Source: Aliicoccus persicus_A (GTDB lineage Bacteria > Bacillota > Bacilli > Staphylococcales > Salinicoccaceae). From it: a stretch of DNA of 64,000 nt. The notes under the pieces are model-generated. The model was not told where the DNA came from, made no database searches, and was given only the letters and a program-made list of their open reading frames with translations. The stretch spans positions 1 through 64,000 of the forward strand of contig DYYI01000071.1 of assembly GCA_020741755.1 (NCBI GenBank). Reading direction: 5' to 3'. A program made the position numbers and the translations under genes. Numbering within the stretch: position 1 is the stretch's first letter; each line of letters begins with the position of its first letter. This document shows positions 52,311 through 61,219 of this stretch, piece after piece.

Positions 52311-52396
52311 CTTCAATGAAAATGACAATATGATGAATTTCCACACAAAAAATTGTACTTTAGAACCACAAAATATTCTTAGAAAATAACATAATG

Positions 52397-52405
52397 TGTT
52401 ATAAT
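52397..52405 (+). promoter_or_regulatory. Extended -10 promoter of the class A PBP gene
   Basis: TGTTATAAT (TATAAT at 52400-52405), followed by the SD GGGAGG and the ATG at 52430. The leader is short, about 18-20 nt. No clear -35. Confidence 0.5.
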
Positions 52406-52429
52406 CCTTTTATATTGGGAGGTTACTGA

Positions 52430-55024
52430 ATGAGTAATAACAATGGTTTTTTTAATCGCCTCACTTCATTTTTTACAAGAAAACAAGAAGTTAAGGAAAA
52501 AGATAAGATACATGGTAGTTCTTTAAAAGAAAAGTATAATAACGCACGCAACCGCTTCGATAAGGTCGGTTCCCCGTTTAGGGTCGCCTTCTACACCGTT
52601 TACGATACAGTATGGAATGTCGTTTTATTTTTAATTGTAACGCTATCGTTACTCGGTATATTTGGTGGAGCAATCGGACTTGGTTATATCGCTGCACTTG
52701 TCAATGATCATGAAATACAAACCGCTGAAGAAATGCAGCAATCGTTAACTGAAATGACCGAGAGCACAACTGTGTCTTTTGGCTCTGGTGAAGAGCTGGG
52801 AACACTCCGAACAGACTTGGTGCGTGAGAAAATAACATATGACGAAATGTCACCGTATCTCATTGATGCGCTAATCGCTACTGAAGATGAATACTTCTAT
52901 GAACATAATGGTATGGTACCAAAAGCTTTCATTCGTGCATCAATACAACAATTTGCTTCAGATAACACGACGGGTGGTTCTACAATTACGCAACAGCTCA
53001 TTAAGAACCAACTCCTTACGGCAGACACGACATTTGACCGTAAAGCAACAGAAATTTTACTTTCTTTCCGAGTAGAAAAGTTACTTGAAAAGGAAGAAAT
53101 TTTAGAAGCATACTTAAATCAAGTATCATTCGGCCGTAATGCAAATGGACAAAACATTGCGGGTGTTGAAGCAGCTGCACAAGGTATATTTGGAATTTCT
53201 GCAAATGAACTAAATATTGCACAAGCGGCATTTATCGCCGGTATGCCACAGAACCCATATGCATATACACCGTTTACACAACTTGGTGAAGTTAAAGACC
53301 AAGACTACCTAGAACCTGGACTTAACCGTTTATCGTATGTACTTAATCGTATGCATACAGAAGGTATGATTACTGATGAAGAATATGAAGAAGCACAAAA
53401 TTACGATATCATTGGTAATTTAACAACACGTGTCGAAACACCAAATGAATTGTATCCGCATTTAACGGATGAAGTTGAACGTCGTACAGTTCAGATTTTG
53501 AAATATGTACTCGCTGAAGAAGATGGATTGGATCGCAGTGATGTAGATAATACACCATTGATTAATGAAGAATATACAATACGTGCAAACAGCGCGCTCC
53601 GCAATCAAGGCTATCAAATCACAACAACGATCGATAAGGAAATCTATGATACGATGCAACAGGTTAAGGATGAATCACCATATTACTATGGTGAAAGAAG
53701 TTCAGCAGAAGCACTTGACGCACAGCCAGGACAGACGGAAGAGATGTTACAACATGAAATCGGTGCTATTTTAAAGAACAATGAAACGGGTGCAATTATC
53801 GGTTTTGTTGGCGGACGAGATTTTGAACGCTCGGCAATCAATCACGCAACGATGACGAAACGTCAAGCGGGTTCAATTATGAAACCACTTGCCGCATATG
53901 CACCAGCAATCGATAAGGGACTCATCGTTCCTGATACAGTATTGCTTGACCAAAAATTTGAAATTACGCACGAAGGTTGGGCACCGACGAACTATGATGC
54001 AGAGAATGAATACGGATTAGTTACAGCGTATCATGCACTGACAAACTCATTTAACTTGAGTACACTTCGCCTTTGGAGTCAAGTTAAATCAGAACGTCCA
54101 CAAGATTACTTAACACAAGTGGGGATTGACATTCCTCTCAACCAATATGTTGATTTAGAACGTACAACACTCGTCGATTCATTCGCGCTCGGGTCACTCG
54201 ACATGTCAGTTGAAGAAAGTGTTGATGCATTCTCAAGCCTTGCAAACAACGGTATGTTCGCTGAAAGCTATATGATCGAAACGATTACAGGTCCTGGTGG
54301 AGAAGTTGTCTACCAACATGAAGTAGAACCGATAAGAGTATGGGAAGATTCTACAGCTTACTTAACATCAGAAATATTAGAAAATGTATTTAGAGAAGGT
54401 TCTGCCTACTACATCAGTGACTACTATGATCAAGTTTCAGGCACTTATGACTGGGCAGGTAAGACTGGTACAACAGACAGTTTCGTCGACTCATGGTTTA
54501 CAGCATATAATCCAGAAGTAACACTCGGTGTTTGGATGGGTTATGACCAACGTATCCCACAAGTATATGAAACCTACCAAGAAGAACGTCACCATATTTA
54601 CACATGGAGAGAATATGCGAGTCGCTTATCCGAAGTGAACCCAGAGCTTATGGGTGCGAATCAGTTTAGAGCTCAACCATCTTCGGTATCACAAGCAAGA
54701 TTCTGTGCATTGACGATGGAACTCGAGTCAGATTGTGATACACGATATGACAGAGTAATCACTGGTTTAGTTGCAGACAATACGCTTTTAGAACCAAAAG
54801 AAAATATTACTGATTACCGTATTCAAGAGCGTCTTGGCGCTGGATTCTATGGTATCTCACCTGCATTAAACGTTTCTGATTATCAAGGACAGGTTAGACA
54901 AGACTGGAGCCGAACATACACAATTGGTAGCTCTTCATCATCTCAATCTGACAATGACAACAATGACAATCAACAAGAAACAGAACAATCAGGCGATGAC
55001 GGAACAGAAGACGGATCATGGTAA
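52430..55024 (+). CDS. Class A penicillin-binding protein (transglycosylase + transpeptidase)
   Basis: Bifunctional peptidoglycan synthase of 864 aa. Cytoplasmic N-terminus, one membrane helix (about 58-88), then the GT51 glycosyltransferase (about 115-290): ATEDEYFYEHNG with its catalytic Glu, GGSTITQQLIKNQLL, and EAYLNQVSFGRNANG. The transpeptidase domain follows (about 440-730), with SIMK (SxxK, nucleophile Ser, in RQAGSIMKP), SFN (SxN, in LTNSFNLS) and KTG (in WAGKTGTTDS), so all three motifs are intact. The C-terminus ends in a Ser/Asn/Gln/Asp-rich low-complexity tail. Divergent from tyrS. Confidence 0.94.
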   Translation: MSNNNGFFNRLTSFFTRKQEVKEKDKIHGSSLKEKYNNARNRFDKVGSPFRVAFYTVYDTVWNVVLFLIVTLSLLGIFGGAIGLGYIAALVNDHEIQTAEEMQQSLTEMTESTTVSFGSGEELGTLRTDLVREKITYDEMSPYLIDALIATEDEYFYEHNGMVPKAFIRASIQQFASDNTTGGSTITQQLIKNQLLTADTTFDRKATEILLSFRVEKLLEKEEILEAYLNQVSFGRNANGQNIAGVEAAAQGIFGISANELNIAQAAFIAGMPQNPYAYTPFTQLGEVKDQDYLEPGLNRLSYVLNRMHTEGMITDEEYEEAQNYDIIGNLTTRVETPNELYPHLTDEVERRTVQILKYVLAEEDGLDRSDVDNTPLINEEYTIRANSALRNQGYQITTTIDKEIYDTMQQVKDESPYYYGERSSAEALDAQPGQTEEMLQHEIGAILKNNETGAIIGFVGGRDFERSAINHATMTKRQAGSIMKPLAAYAPAIDKGLIVPDTVLLDQKFEITHEGWAPTNYDAENEYGLVTAYHALTNSFNLSTLRLWSQVKSERPQDYLTQVGIDIPLNQYVDLERTTLVDSFALGSLDMSVEESVDAFSSLANNGMFAESYMIETITGPGGEVVYQHEVEPIRVWEDSTAYLTSEILENVFREGSAYYISDYYDQVSGTYDWAGKTGTTDSFVDSWFTAYNPEVTLGVWMGYDQRIPQVYETYQEERHHIYTWREYASRLSEVNPELMGANQFRAQPSSVSQARFCALTMELESDCDTRYDRVITGLVADNTLLEPKENITDYRIQERLGAGFYGISPALNVSDYQGQVRQDWSRTYTIGSSSSSQSDNDNNDNQQETEQSGDDGTEDGSW

Positions 55025-55034
55025 ACATAAATTA

Positions 55035-55070
55035 AGCATATCCCCTATTAAAGGGATATGCTTTTTTTGA
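55035..55070 (+). terminator. Terminator of the PBP gene
   Basis: AGCATATCCC pairs with GGGATATGCT around CTATTAAA, followed by TTTTTTG. Confidence 0.88.
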
Positions 55071-55095
55071 TGGTTATTTTTGTATTACTGATAAC

Positions 55096-55137
55096 AAAAA
55101 ACTCCCCTATCACTGATAGAAATCAATGATAGAGGAG
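55096..55137 (-). terminator. Terminator of fhs
   Basis: On the minus strand CTCCTCTATCA pairs with TGATAGGGGAG (one G-U), then TTTTTTG. Confidence 0.82.
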
Positions 55138-55159
55138 AAAATTTATGATTTATTTTAGA

Positions 55160-56827
55160 TTAGAATAATCCTTTAGAGTTACCATCTTTGTCAACGTCCA
55201 TGTGAACCGCTGAAGGTACTTTTGGTAAACCAGGCATTGTCATGATGTCACCTGTTAATGCAACAACAAATCCAGCACCTGCTTTAGCAATTACTTCACG
55301 TACAGTAACTTCGAATCCTTCTGGACGACCAAGTAATTTTGGATTGTCACTGAGTGAATACTGAGTTTTTGCCATACATACTGGGAAGTGTCCCCATCCG
55401 TTTTTCTCAATTTCAGCAATTTGTTTTTTCGCTTTGTCTGTTAATACAACACCAGAACCACCGTAAACTTCTGTTACGATCGTGTTGATTTTATCAGCAA
55501 TTGGCATTTCATCTTCATATAGGAACTTAAAGTTTTGTGGTTGGTCAAGTACTTCTAATACTTTCTCAGCAAGCTCAACGCCGCCTTCTCCACCTTTTTC
55601 CCAAACTTTAGTCAGTGCAATACGCACGCCTAAATCGTTACAATAGTCCAACACGAATTGACGCTCTTCATCTGTGTCTGTAACGAAGTCATTCAGTGCA
55701 ACAACGGGCTCAACACCGAATTTTCTAGCATTTTCAATGTGTTTTTCTAAGTTTTTAATACCCGCTTTAAGTGCATCAACGTTTGCTTCACCTAGATCTT
55801 CTTTCGCTACGCCACCGTTCATTTTTAACGCACGGATTGTCGCAACAAGCACGATTGCATCTGGTTCAAATCCAGCTTTACGCGCCTTGATGTCCATGAA
55901 TTTTTCTCCACCTAAGTCTGAACCGAATCCACACTCAGTCACAACGATATCTGACAATTTACGTGCAGTGTTCGTAGCGATGACAGAGTTACATCCATGT
56001 GCGATGTTTGCGAATGGACCACCATGAATTAATGCTGGTGTACCTTCCATCGTTTGTACTAAGTTGGGTTTAATTGCTTCTTTTAACAATAATGCAAGTG
56101 AGCCTTGTACTTTTAATTCTGCAACCGTTACTGGTTTACGATCATACGTATAACCGATAACAATTTGAGAAAGTTTCTCTTTTAGGTCTTCGATATCATT
56201 CGATAAGCAAAGCACAGCCATGATTTCACTCGCAACTGTAATATCAAAACCATCTTCACGTGGCACACCTTGTGCAGGACCACCAAGACCGATTGTTACG
56301 TTACGTAATGCACGGTCGTTCATATCTAATACGCGTTTCCATGTGACACGTCTAGGATCAATGTTTAATTGATTCCCTTGGTGAATATGGTTATCGATGA
56401 ATGCAGCTAACGCATTGTTTGCAGTTGTAATTGCATGCAAGTCACCATTGAAGTGTAAGTTGATCTCTTCCATCGGTAGTACTTGCGCATGCCCACCACC
56501 AGTTGCGCCACCTTTAATACCCATTACAGGTCCTAATGATGGTTCGCGAAGTGCAACCATAACATTTTTGCCAAGTTTATTGAACGCGTCTGATAAACCA
56601 ACAGTACATGTCGATTTACCTTCACCTGCAGGTGTTGGGTTCATTGCAGATACGAGAACAATTTTAGATGATTTTTCATCACCTTCAAGCTTATGAATAT
56701 CTACCTTTGCTTTGTACTTACCGTACATTTCAAGTGCTTCATTTGGAATGCCGGCTTTCTTAGCAATCTCTTCAATCGGTTGAATTGAAGCTTGTGATGC
56801 AATTTCCTGATCTGTTAAATGTGCCAT
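55160..56827 (-). CDS. fhs: Formate-tetrahydrofolate ligase
   Basis: ATP-dependent formation of 10-formyl-THF from formate, feeding purine and formyl-Met-tRNA synthesis. The 555-aa protein has the P-loop-like PTPAGEGKST (64-73), KGGATGGGHAQVLPMEEINL and GFGSDLGGEKFMDIK, all characteristic. Length is normal for the family (about 555). The gap to the upstream acsA is 94 nt and they share direction, as in S. aureus, but no clear shared promoter can be assigned. Confidence 0.97.
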   Translation of the reverse strand: MAHLTDQEIASQASIQPIEEIAKKAGIPNEALEMYGKYKAKVDIHKLEGDEKSSKIVLVSAMNPTPAGEGKSTCTVGLSDAFNKLGKNVMVALREPSLGPVMGIKGGATGGGHAQVLPMEEINLHFNGDLHAITTANNALAAFIDNHIHQGNQLNIDPRRVTWKRVLDMNDRALRNVTIGLGGPAQGVPREDGFDITVASEIMAVLCLSNDIEDLKEKLSQIVIGYTYDRKPVTVAELKVQGSLALLLKEAIKPNLVQTMEGTPALIHGGPFANIAHGCNSVIATNTARKLSDIVVTECGFGSDLGGEKFMDIKARKAGFEPDAIVLVATIRALKMNGGVAKEDLGEANVDALKAGIKNLEKHIENARKFGVEPVVALNDFVTDTDEERQFVLDYCNDLGVRIALTKVWEKGGEGGVELAEKVLEVLDQPQNFKFLYEDEMPIADKINTIVTEVYGGSGVVLTDKAKKQIAEIEKNGWGHFPVCMAKTQYSLSDNPKLLGRPEGFEVTVREVIAKAGAGFVVALTGDIMTMPGLPKVPSAVHMDVDKDGNSKGLF

Positions 56828-56921
56828 ACAATTAAACTCTCCTTGTCATGTAGATTACTCTCTTATTATTACATATTTCATCTAAAACAAAAAGGCTCTA
56901 TACTCGATTACGGCATTTAGA

Positions 56922-58643
56922 TTAATCGTCATCGAGTGCGCTTAAATCCCCTTCTGGTAAGTTTAACTCCCACGCTTTTAACACACGACGCATGATCTTA
57001 CCACTGCGCGTTTTCGGTAATTTATCTTTAAACTCAATCTCACGCGGTGCAGCATGTGCTGCAAGTCCATTTTTTACAAACAAACGAATGTCTTCCTTCA
57101 GTTCATCTGATGGTTCGTATTCTTTTTTCAATGTGATAAACGCCTTGACAATTTCGCCACGAATCGGATCTGGTTTACCGATGACACCTGCTTCTTGAAT
57201 TGCTTCATGCTCGACGAGCTTTGACTCGATTTCAAACGGACCAACTCGTTCACCAGCTGTCATGATGACATCATCGACGCGTCCTTGGAACCAATAATAG
57301 CCATCTTCATCTTTATATGCTGAATCTCCTGATACGTACCAGTCATTAATAAAGTATGAATCGTATTTCGCATCATTCTTCCAAATCTTACGCATCATCG
57401 CTGGCCATCCACGTTTTAAAGCGAGGTTACCCATGCGATTTGCTGGCAATTCATTCCCCTGATCATCAACGATTGCCGCTTCTACGCCAGGTAATGGTTT
57501 ACCCATCGAACCACCACGAATTTCCATACCTGGGAAATTAACGATACAGTGCGCACCAGTCTCTGTCATCCACCACGTGTCATGAATGCGGCGATTGTAA
57601 ACATCCATCCCCCATTTTACAACTTCAGGATTCAGTGGCTCACCGACTGAAAGTACATGTCTCACATGAGATAGATCATACTGATTGACGACTTCATCAC
57701 CAGCACCCATCAGCATTCTAAACGCAGTTGGTGCACTGTACCAAACCGTCACTTTTAAGTCTTCTAATGCGCCATACCAAGACTCTGGTGAGAAGCGTCC
57801 ACCGACAACAACATTCGTCACACCATTTAACCATGGCGCAAATATTCCGTATGATGTACCTGTCACCCAGCCTGGGTCTGCTGTACACCAATAAACATCA
57901 TCTTCTTTTAAATCAAGCACCACTTTACCTGAGTAGTACTGTTGAATCATTGCATATTGTGCGTGTAATACACCTTTTGGTACACCTGTTGAACCACTTG
58001 TGTAATGTAAGATGAGTCCATCTTCTTTATCTAGCCAGACGATATCAAACGCAGTGCTCGCATCATTCATTCCTTTTCTAAAATCTACGATTTTGTCTTC
58101 TGCAGTAACTTCATCTCCAACGACAATAATCTTCTCTAGAGAAGGCAGTTCATCAACAGGTACACGCGTTAACAATTCTGGTGTTGTTACAAGCACGCGC
58201 GCACCACTGTTTTCGAGGCGATCCTTCACTGCTTTTTCCATAAAGGCCTCAAATAATGGTCCTACAATTGCGCCTAATTTTAAACTACCAAGCAATGCGA
58301 AATAGAGTTCCGGTGAACGGGGCATAAAGATAAAAATCCGATCACCTTTTTCGATGTTTGCATTATCTTTTAGTACATTTGCCGCTTGGTTTGTTTTATC
58401 TTGCATTTCTTTAAATGTGTATCTTTCAATTACATCGTTATTTTTGAAGATCAGTGCTTGCTTGTTACCCAGACCTTTTTCAACATTATAATCGATGCAT
58501 TCATATGCCATATTAAATTTTCCAGTTTCATACCATGAGAACTGTTTTTCTATCTCTGCCCAATCATGTGATTCATAGGCTGCATCGTAATCTTTCATAT
58601 TTGGATACTGATCCGTTACTTTATACTTTTCGACTTGCACCAT
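56922..58643 (-). CDS. acsA: Acetyl-CoA synthetase
   Basis: Activates acetate to acetyl-CoA through acetyl-AMP. With the start MVQVEKYKVTDQ (SD GGAG, 6 nt) the protein is 573 aa. The AMP-binding motif is YTSGSTGVPKG, with later WWMTETGAHCIVNFP. The C-terminal catalytic Lys549 is in PKTRSGKIMRR, the site acetylated by AcuA in B. subtilis (there also K549). Divergent from acuABC, which encodes exactly those control enzymes. A promoter TTGAAA/TATAAT lies upstream and shares its -10 palindrome with the acu promoter. Confidence 0.96.
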   Translation of the reverse strand: MVQVEKYKVTDQYPNMKDYDAAYESHDWAEIEKQFSWYETGKFNMAYECIDYNVEKGLGNKQALIFKNNDVIERYTFKEMQDKTNQAANVLKDNANIEKGDRIFIFMPRSPELYFALLGSLKLGAIVGPLFEAFMEKAVKDRLENSGARVLVTTPELLTRVPVDELPSLEKIIVVGDEVTAEDKIVDFRKGMNDASTAFDIVWLDKEDGLILHYTSGSTGVPKGVLHAQYAMIQQYYSGKVVLDLKEDDVYWCTADPGWVTGTSYGIFAPWLNGVTNVVVGGRFSPESWYGALEDLKVTVWYSAPTAFRMLMGAGDEVVNQYDLSHVRHVLSVGEPLNPEVVKWGMDVYNRRIHDTWWMTETGAHCIVNFPGMEIRGGSMGKPLPGVEAAIVDDQGNELPANRMGNLALKRGWPAMMRKIWKNDAKYDSYFINDWYVSGDSAYKDEDGYYWFQGRVDDVIMTAGERVGPFEIESKLVEHEAIQEAGVIGKPDPIRGEIVKAFITLKKEYEPSDELKEDIRLFVKNGLAAHAAPREIEFKDKLPKTRSGKIMRRVLKAWELNLPEGDLSALDDD

Positions 58644-58657
58644 CACCAACTCCTTTA

Positions 58658-58706
58658 TTTAATCTTACTTCTCTTTATTATATAATAAATATGTATTTAA
58701 TTTCAA
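58658..58706. promoter_or_regulatory. Overlapping divergent promoters of acsA and acuABC
   Basis: Minus strand (acsA): TTGAAA (58706-58701), 18-nt spacer, TATAAT (58682-58677). Plus strand (acu): TATAAT at 58681-58686 with a weak -35 near TTTAAT (58658-58663). The two -10 boxes form the palindrome ATTATATAAT (58677-58686), so polymerases could not occupy both at once. Confidence 0.55.
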
Positions 58707-58739
58707 AACCATTTATATTCATAAAACGGAGGTGACACC

Positions 58740-59372
58740 GTGATACATCACAAGCAATACTTTAAGAGCGATCACACTAGTCAATCACATCAATTTATTG
58801 TTGAGGGGCCGGTAGATCCGGAAATACTCAAAAGATATCAATTTGATGACGGATTGGATTCGTTTCGTCTACCTGAAGAGCAATTTGAAGCATTGATTGA
58901 AATTGCTGAATTACCTGAAGGTAGAATTATCATTGCGCGCGAGGACGATTTAATTGTTGGCTATATCACGTTCGTTCATCCCGATCCATATGAACGCTGG
59001 AGCGACGGTAATTTACCTTATATATTAGAACTTGGTGCTGTTGAAGTTACACCGAAGTTTAGACAGTTTGGTCTTGCGTCAAGCATGCTAAAGCTGTCAT
59101 TCCAAGATAATCAAATGGAAGAGTACATCGTGATTACGACAGAATATTATTGGCACTGGGACTTAAAATCATCAAACCTCGATGTATATGAGTATAAAAA
59201 CATGATGATACGTTTTATGCAGCAGGTTGGTTTTGAAGTATACCAAACCAATGACCCAGAAATTACATCACATCCAGCAAATACTTTAATGGCAAGAGTT
59301 GGCGCAAATATTGATGATACGAAGCGCATTCAATTCGATAAAATACGATTCAAAGATCGCTTTTTCTTTTAG
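58740..59372 (+). CDS. acuA: Protein lysine acetyltransferase AcuA
   Basis: A 210-aa GNAT-fold acetyltransferase. In Bacillus, AcuA acetylates and inactivates acetyl-CoA synthetase. The acetyl-CoA-binding segment reads VEVTPKFRQFGLASSMLKLSF (about 101-121; R-Q-F-G-L-A for the usual RGxGxA). TEYYWHWDLKSS and the family N-terminus FIVEGPVDPEILKRY are typical AcuA blocks. The start is GTG with SD GGAGGTGA. First gene of acuABC, divergent from its substrate gene acsA. Confidence 0.92.
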   Translation: MIHHKQYFKSDHTSQSHQFIVEGPVDPEILKRYQFDDGLDSFRLPEEQFEALIEIAELPEGRIIIAREDDLIVGYITFVHPDPYERWSDGNLPYILELGAVEVTPKFRQFGLASSMLKLSFQDNQMEEYIVITTEYYWHWDLKSSNLDVYEYKNMMIRFMQQVGFEVYQTNDPEITSHPANTLMARVGANIDDTKRIQFDKIRFKDRFFF

Positions 59373-59383
59373 GAGGATAACAA

Positions 59384-60013
59384 ATGTTAGTAGAGCGCAT
59401 AATGACGCATGATGTTAAAACATTAACGAAAGACGACACGATAAAAGATGCAATAGAAATGATGAAGAAATTTTCATTCCGACATATTCCAATCGTCAAC
59501 GTACGCGATGAAATAGAGGGTATTATTTCTGAAAGTGATATTAAGATTACTGTACCGGAATCAATCACAGGACTTGATACCCAGACATTCCTCAGTACAC
59601 CACTATCTGAAGTGATGATTAAACACCCTATGACGTGTCACCCACTAGACTTTGTCGCTGAAATTGCACTTGATTTTTATCAGTATACTATTGGCGCAAT
59701 ACCTGTCGTTAGAAACAAGAAAATAGTCGGTATCGTAACGCAAAAAGATATGTTGAATACGTTCATAGAATTGACGGGTATTACAGAACCCGGATCGATT
59801 ATCGAAGTGGATACAGAAGACCAAACCGGTGTAATATATGAACTCGGCAAAGTGTTTAAAGAATTAAACATAAAGATTATCAGCGTGTCAGTATATAATA
59901 ATAAGGATATATCTAAAAATAAAATCATCGTATTACGCATACAAGCAATGAATCCATTAATCGCAATTAATAAGTTAAAAGATAAAGGCTTTAAAGTGTT
60001 GGAGCCACAGTAA
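59384..60013 (+). CDS. acuB: Acetoin utilisation protein AcuB (CBS pair + ACT-like domain)
   Basis: A 209-aa protein with two CBS motifs (about 1-60 with MVERIMTHDVKTLTKDDTI, and 75-130 with VVRNKKIVGIVTQKDML) and a C-terminal ACT-like domain (about 140-205, IIEVDTEDQTGVIYELGKVF). CBS pairs usually bind adenosine nucleotides, so an energy-sensing role is plausible. Its precise role in the acetate/acetoin switch is unknown. 11 nt after acuA. Confidence 0.9.
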   Translation: MLVERIMTHDVKTLTKDDTIKDAIEMMKKFSFRHIPIVNVRDEIEGIISESDIKITVPESITGLDTQTFLSTPLSEVMIKHPMTCHPLDFVAEIALDFYQYTIGAIPVVRNKKIVGIVTQKDMLNTFIELTGITEPGSIIEVDTEDQTGVIYELGKVFKELNIKIISVSVYNNKDISKNKIIVLRIQAMNPLIAINKLKDKGFKVLEPQ

Positions 60014-60016
60014 CTT

Positions 60017-61159
60017 ATGAAAGAAGCAACTTATATATACGATGATGAAATTTTGAAATACAGATTCAATGACACACACCCTTTTAATCAAATGCGCGTT
60101 AAGATGACAACGGACTTATTGATGAGCGCACAATTTTTACAGAAACAAGACATCGTTAAACCACGCATTGCAACGGAAGCAGAACTCGAACTCGTACACA
60201 GCAAATCATTCATCGATGCTGTGCGTAAAGCAGGTCACGGTGAATTGGATGAGAAAGAGGCATCAAAATTTGGACTCGGTACAAATGATACGCCGATTTT
60301 TGACAATATGCATGAACGGTCAAAATTGCTAGTCGGTGCGACCTTAACAGCAGTTGAAGCAGTGATGGAAGGAAACAGTAGAAAAGCATTGAGCCTTGCT
60401 GGTGGTCTTCATCATGGATTTTCTGGTCGCTCAAGTGGATTTTGTATTTATAATGACACAGCAGTGGCCATTGAGTTCATTAGAAAAAAATTTGGTAAAA
60501 AAGTGTTGTATATAGATACGGATGCACATCATGGAGACGGTACACAGTATATCTTTTATAGTAAGGATGATGTGATGACATATTCCGTGCACGAAACAGG
60601 CCGTTACTTATTCCCAGGGACGGGTCATATTACTGAACTCGGAGATGATATCGGCTACGGTTATTCTATCAATTTACCACTCGATGCTTATACAGAGGAT
60701 GACTCCTTCAAACATGTGTTTTCAACTAGTTTAGAGCGTGCAATTGAACGCTTTAAGCCCGATGTCATCTTCAGTCAAAACGGCGTAGATAGTCATTTTA
60801 GAGATCCGATGACACATCTTAATTTAACGAGTGAAAGTTTTGAATACATTCCGAGGTTTGTGGACTCACTCGCTAAACGTTATACAGATGGAAAATGGAT
60901 TGCAGTTGGTGGTGGCGGTTATAACTTATGGGAAGTTGTCCCGAGAATGTGGGCACAAGTGTGGTTAGCGATGACTGGGGAAACTGCGCCACGTGGACAA
61001 TTACCTAAAGAATTTATTGAAACATATAAATCAAAGTGCCCAAGTACATTTCCAATGCTTTGGGAAGACGCGCTTCATGACTATATTGAGATTCCGCGAC
61101 GTACTGAGATTACGGAGAAAAATATTGCAACACTTGAGCGTTTAATGAATCATTTATAA
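60017..61159 (+). CDS. acuC: Protein deacetylase AcuC (class I/II HDAC-like)
   Basis: A 380-aa zinc deacetylase that in B. subtilis removes the acetyl group placed by AcuA, re-activating AcsA. Active-site features include LAGGLHHGFSGRSSGF (catalytic His pair), YIDTDAHHGDGTQYIFY (zinc ligands Asp/His), FSQNGVDSHFRDPM and GGGGYNLWEVVPRMW. Length matches AcuC (about 387). It starts 3 nt after acuB (coupled). Confidence 0.95.
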   Translation: MKEATYIYDDEILKYRFNDTHPFNQMRVKMTTDLLMSAQFLQKQDIVKPRIATEAELELVHSKSFIDAVRKAGHGELDEKEASKFGLGTNDTPIFDNMHERSKLLVGATLTAVEAVMEGNSRKALSLAGGLHHGFSGRSSGFCIYNDTAVAIEFIRKKFGKKVLYIDTDAHHGDGTQYIFYSKDDVMTYSVHETGRYLFPGTGHITELGDDIGYGYSINLPLDAYTEDDSFKHVFSTSLERAIERFKPDVIFSQNGVDSHFRDPMTHLNLTSESFEYIPRFVDSLAKRYTDGKWIAVGGGGYNLWEVVPRMWAQVWLAMTGETAPRGQLPKEFIETYKSKCPSTFPMLWEDALHDYIEIPRRTEITEKNIATLERLMNHL

Positions 61160-61175
61160 CAAGTATATATTCATA

Positions 61176-61215
61176 AAAAAATGATGTTTTCTGATTTCAG
61201 AAAACATCATTTTTT
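61176..61215. terminator. Bidirectional terminator between acuC and ccpA
   Basis: A 19-bp perfect stem (AAAAAATGATGTTTTCTGA with its complement) and a 2-nt loop, A/T runs on both sides. Confidence 0.92.
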
Positions 61216-61219
61216 GTTT

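Noticed and set aside
58650..58739. CcpA cre site at the acsA/acu promoters
   Set aside because: No stretch in this 90-nt region fits TGWAANCGNTNWCA with fewer than three mismatches by eye.
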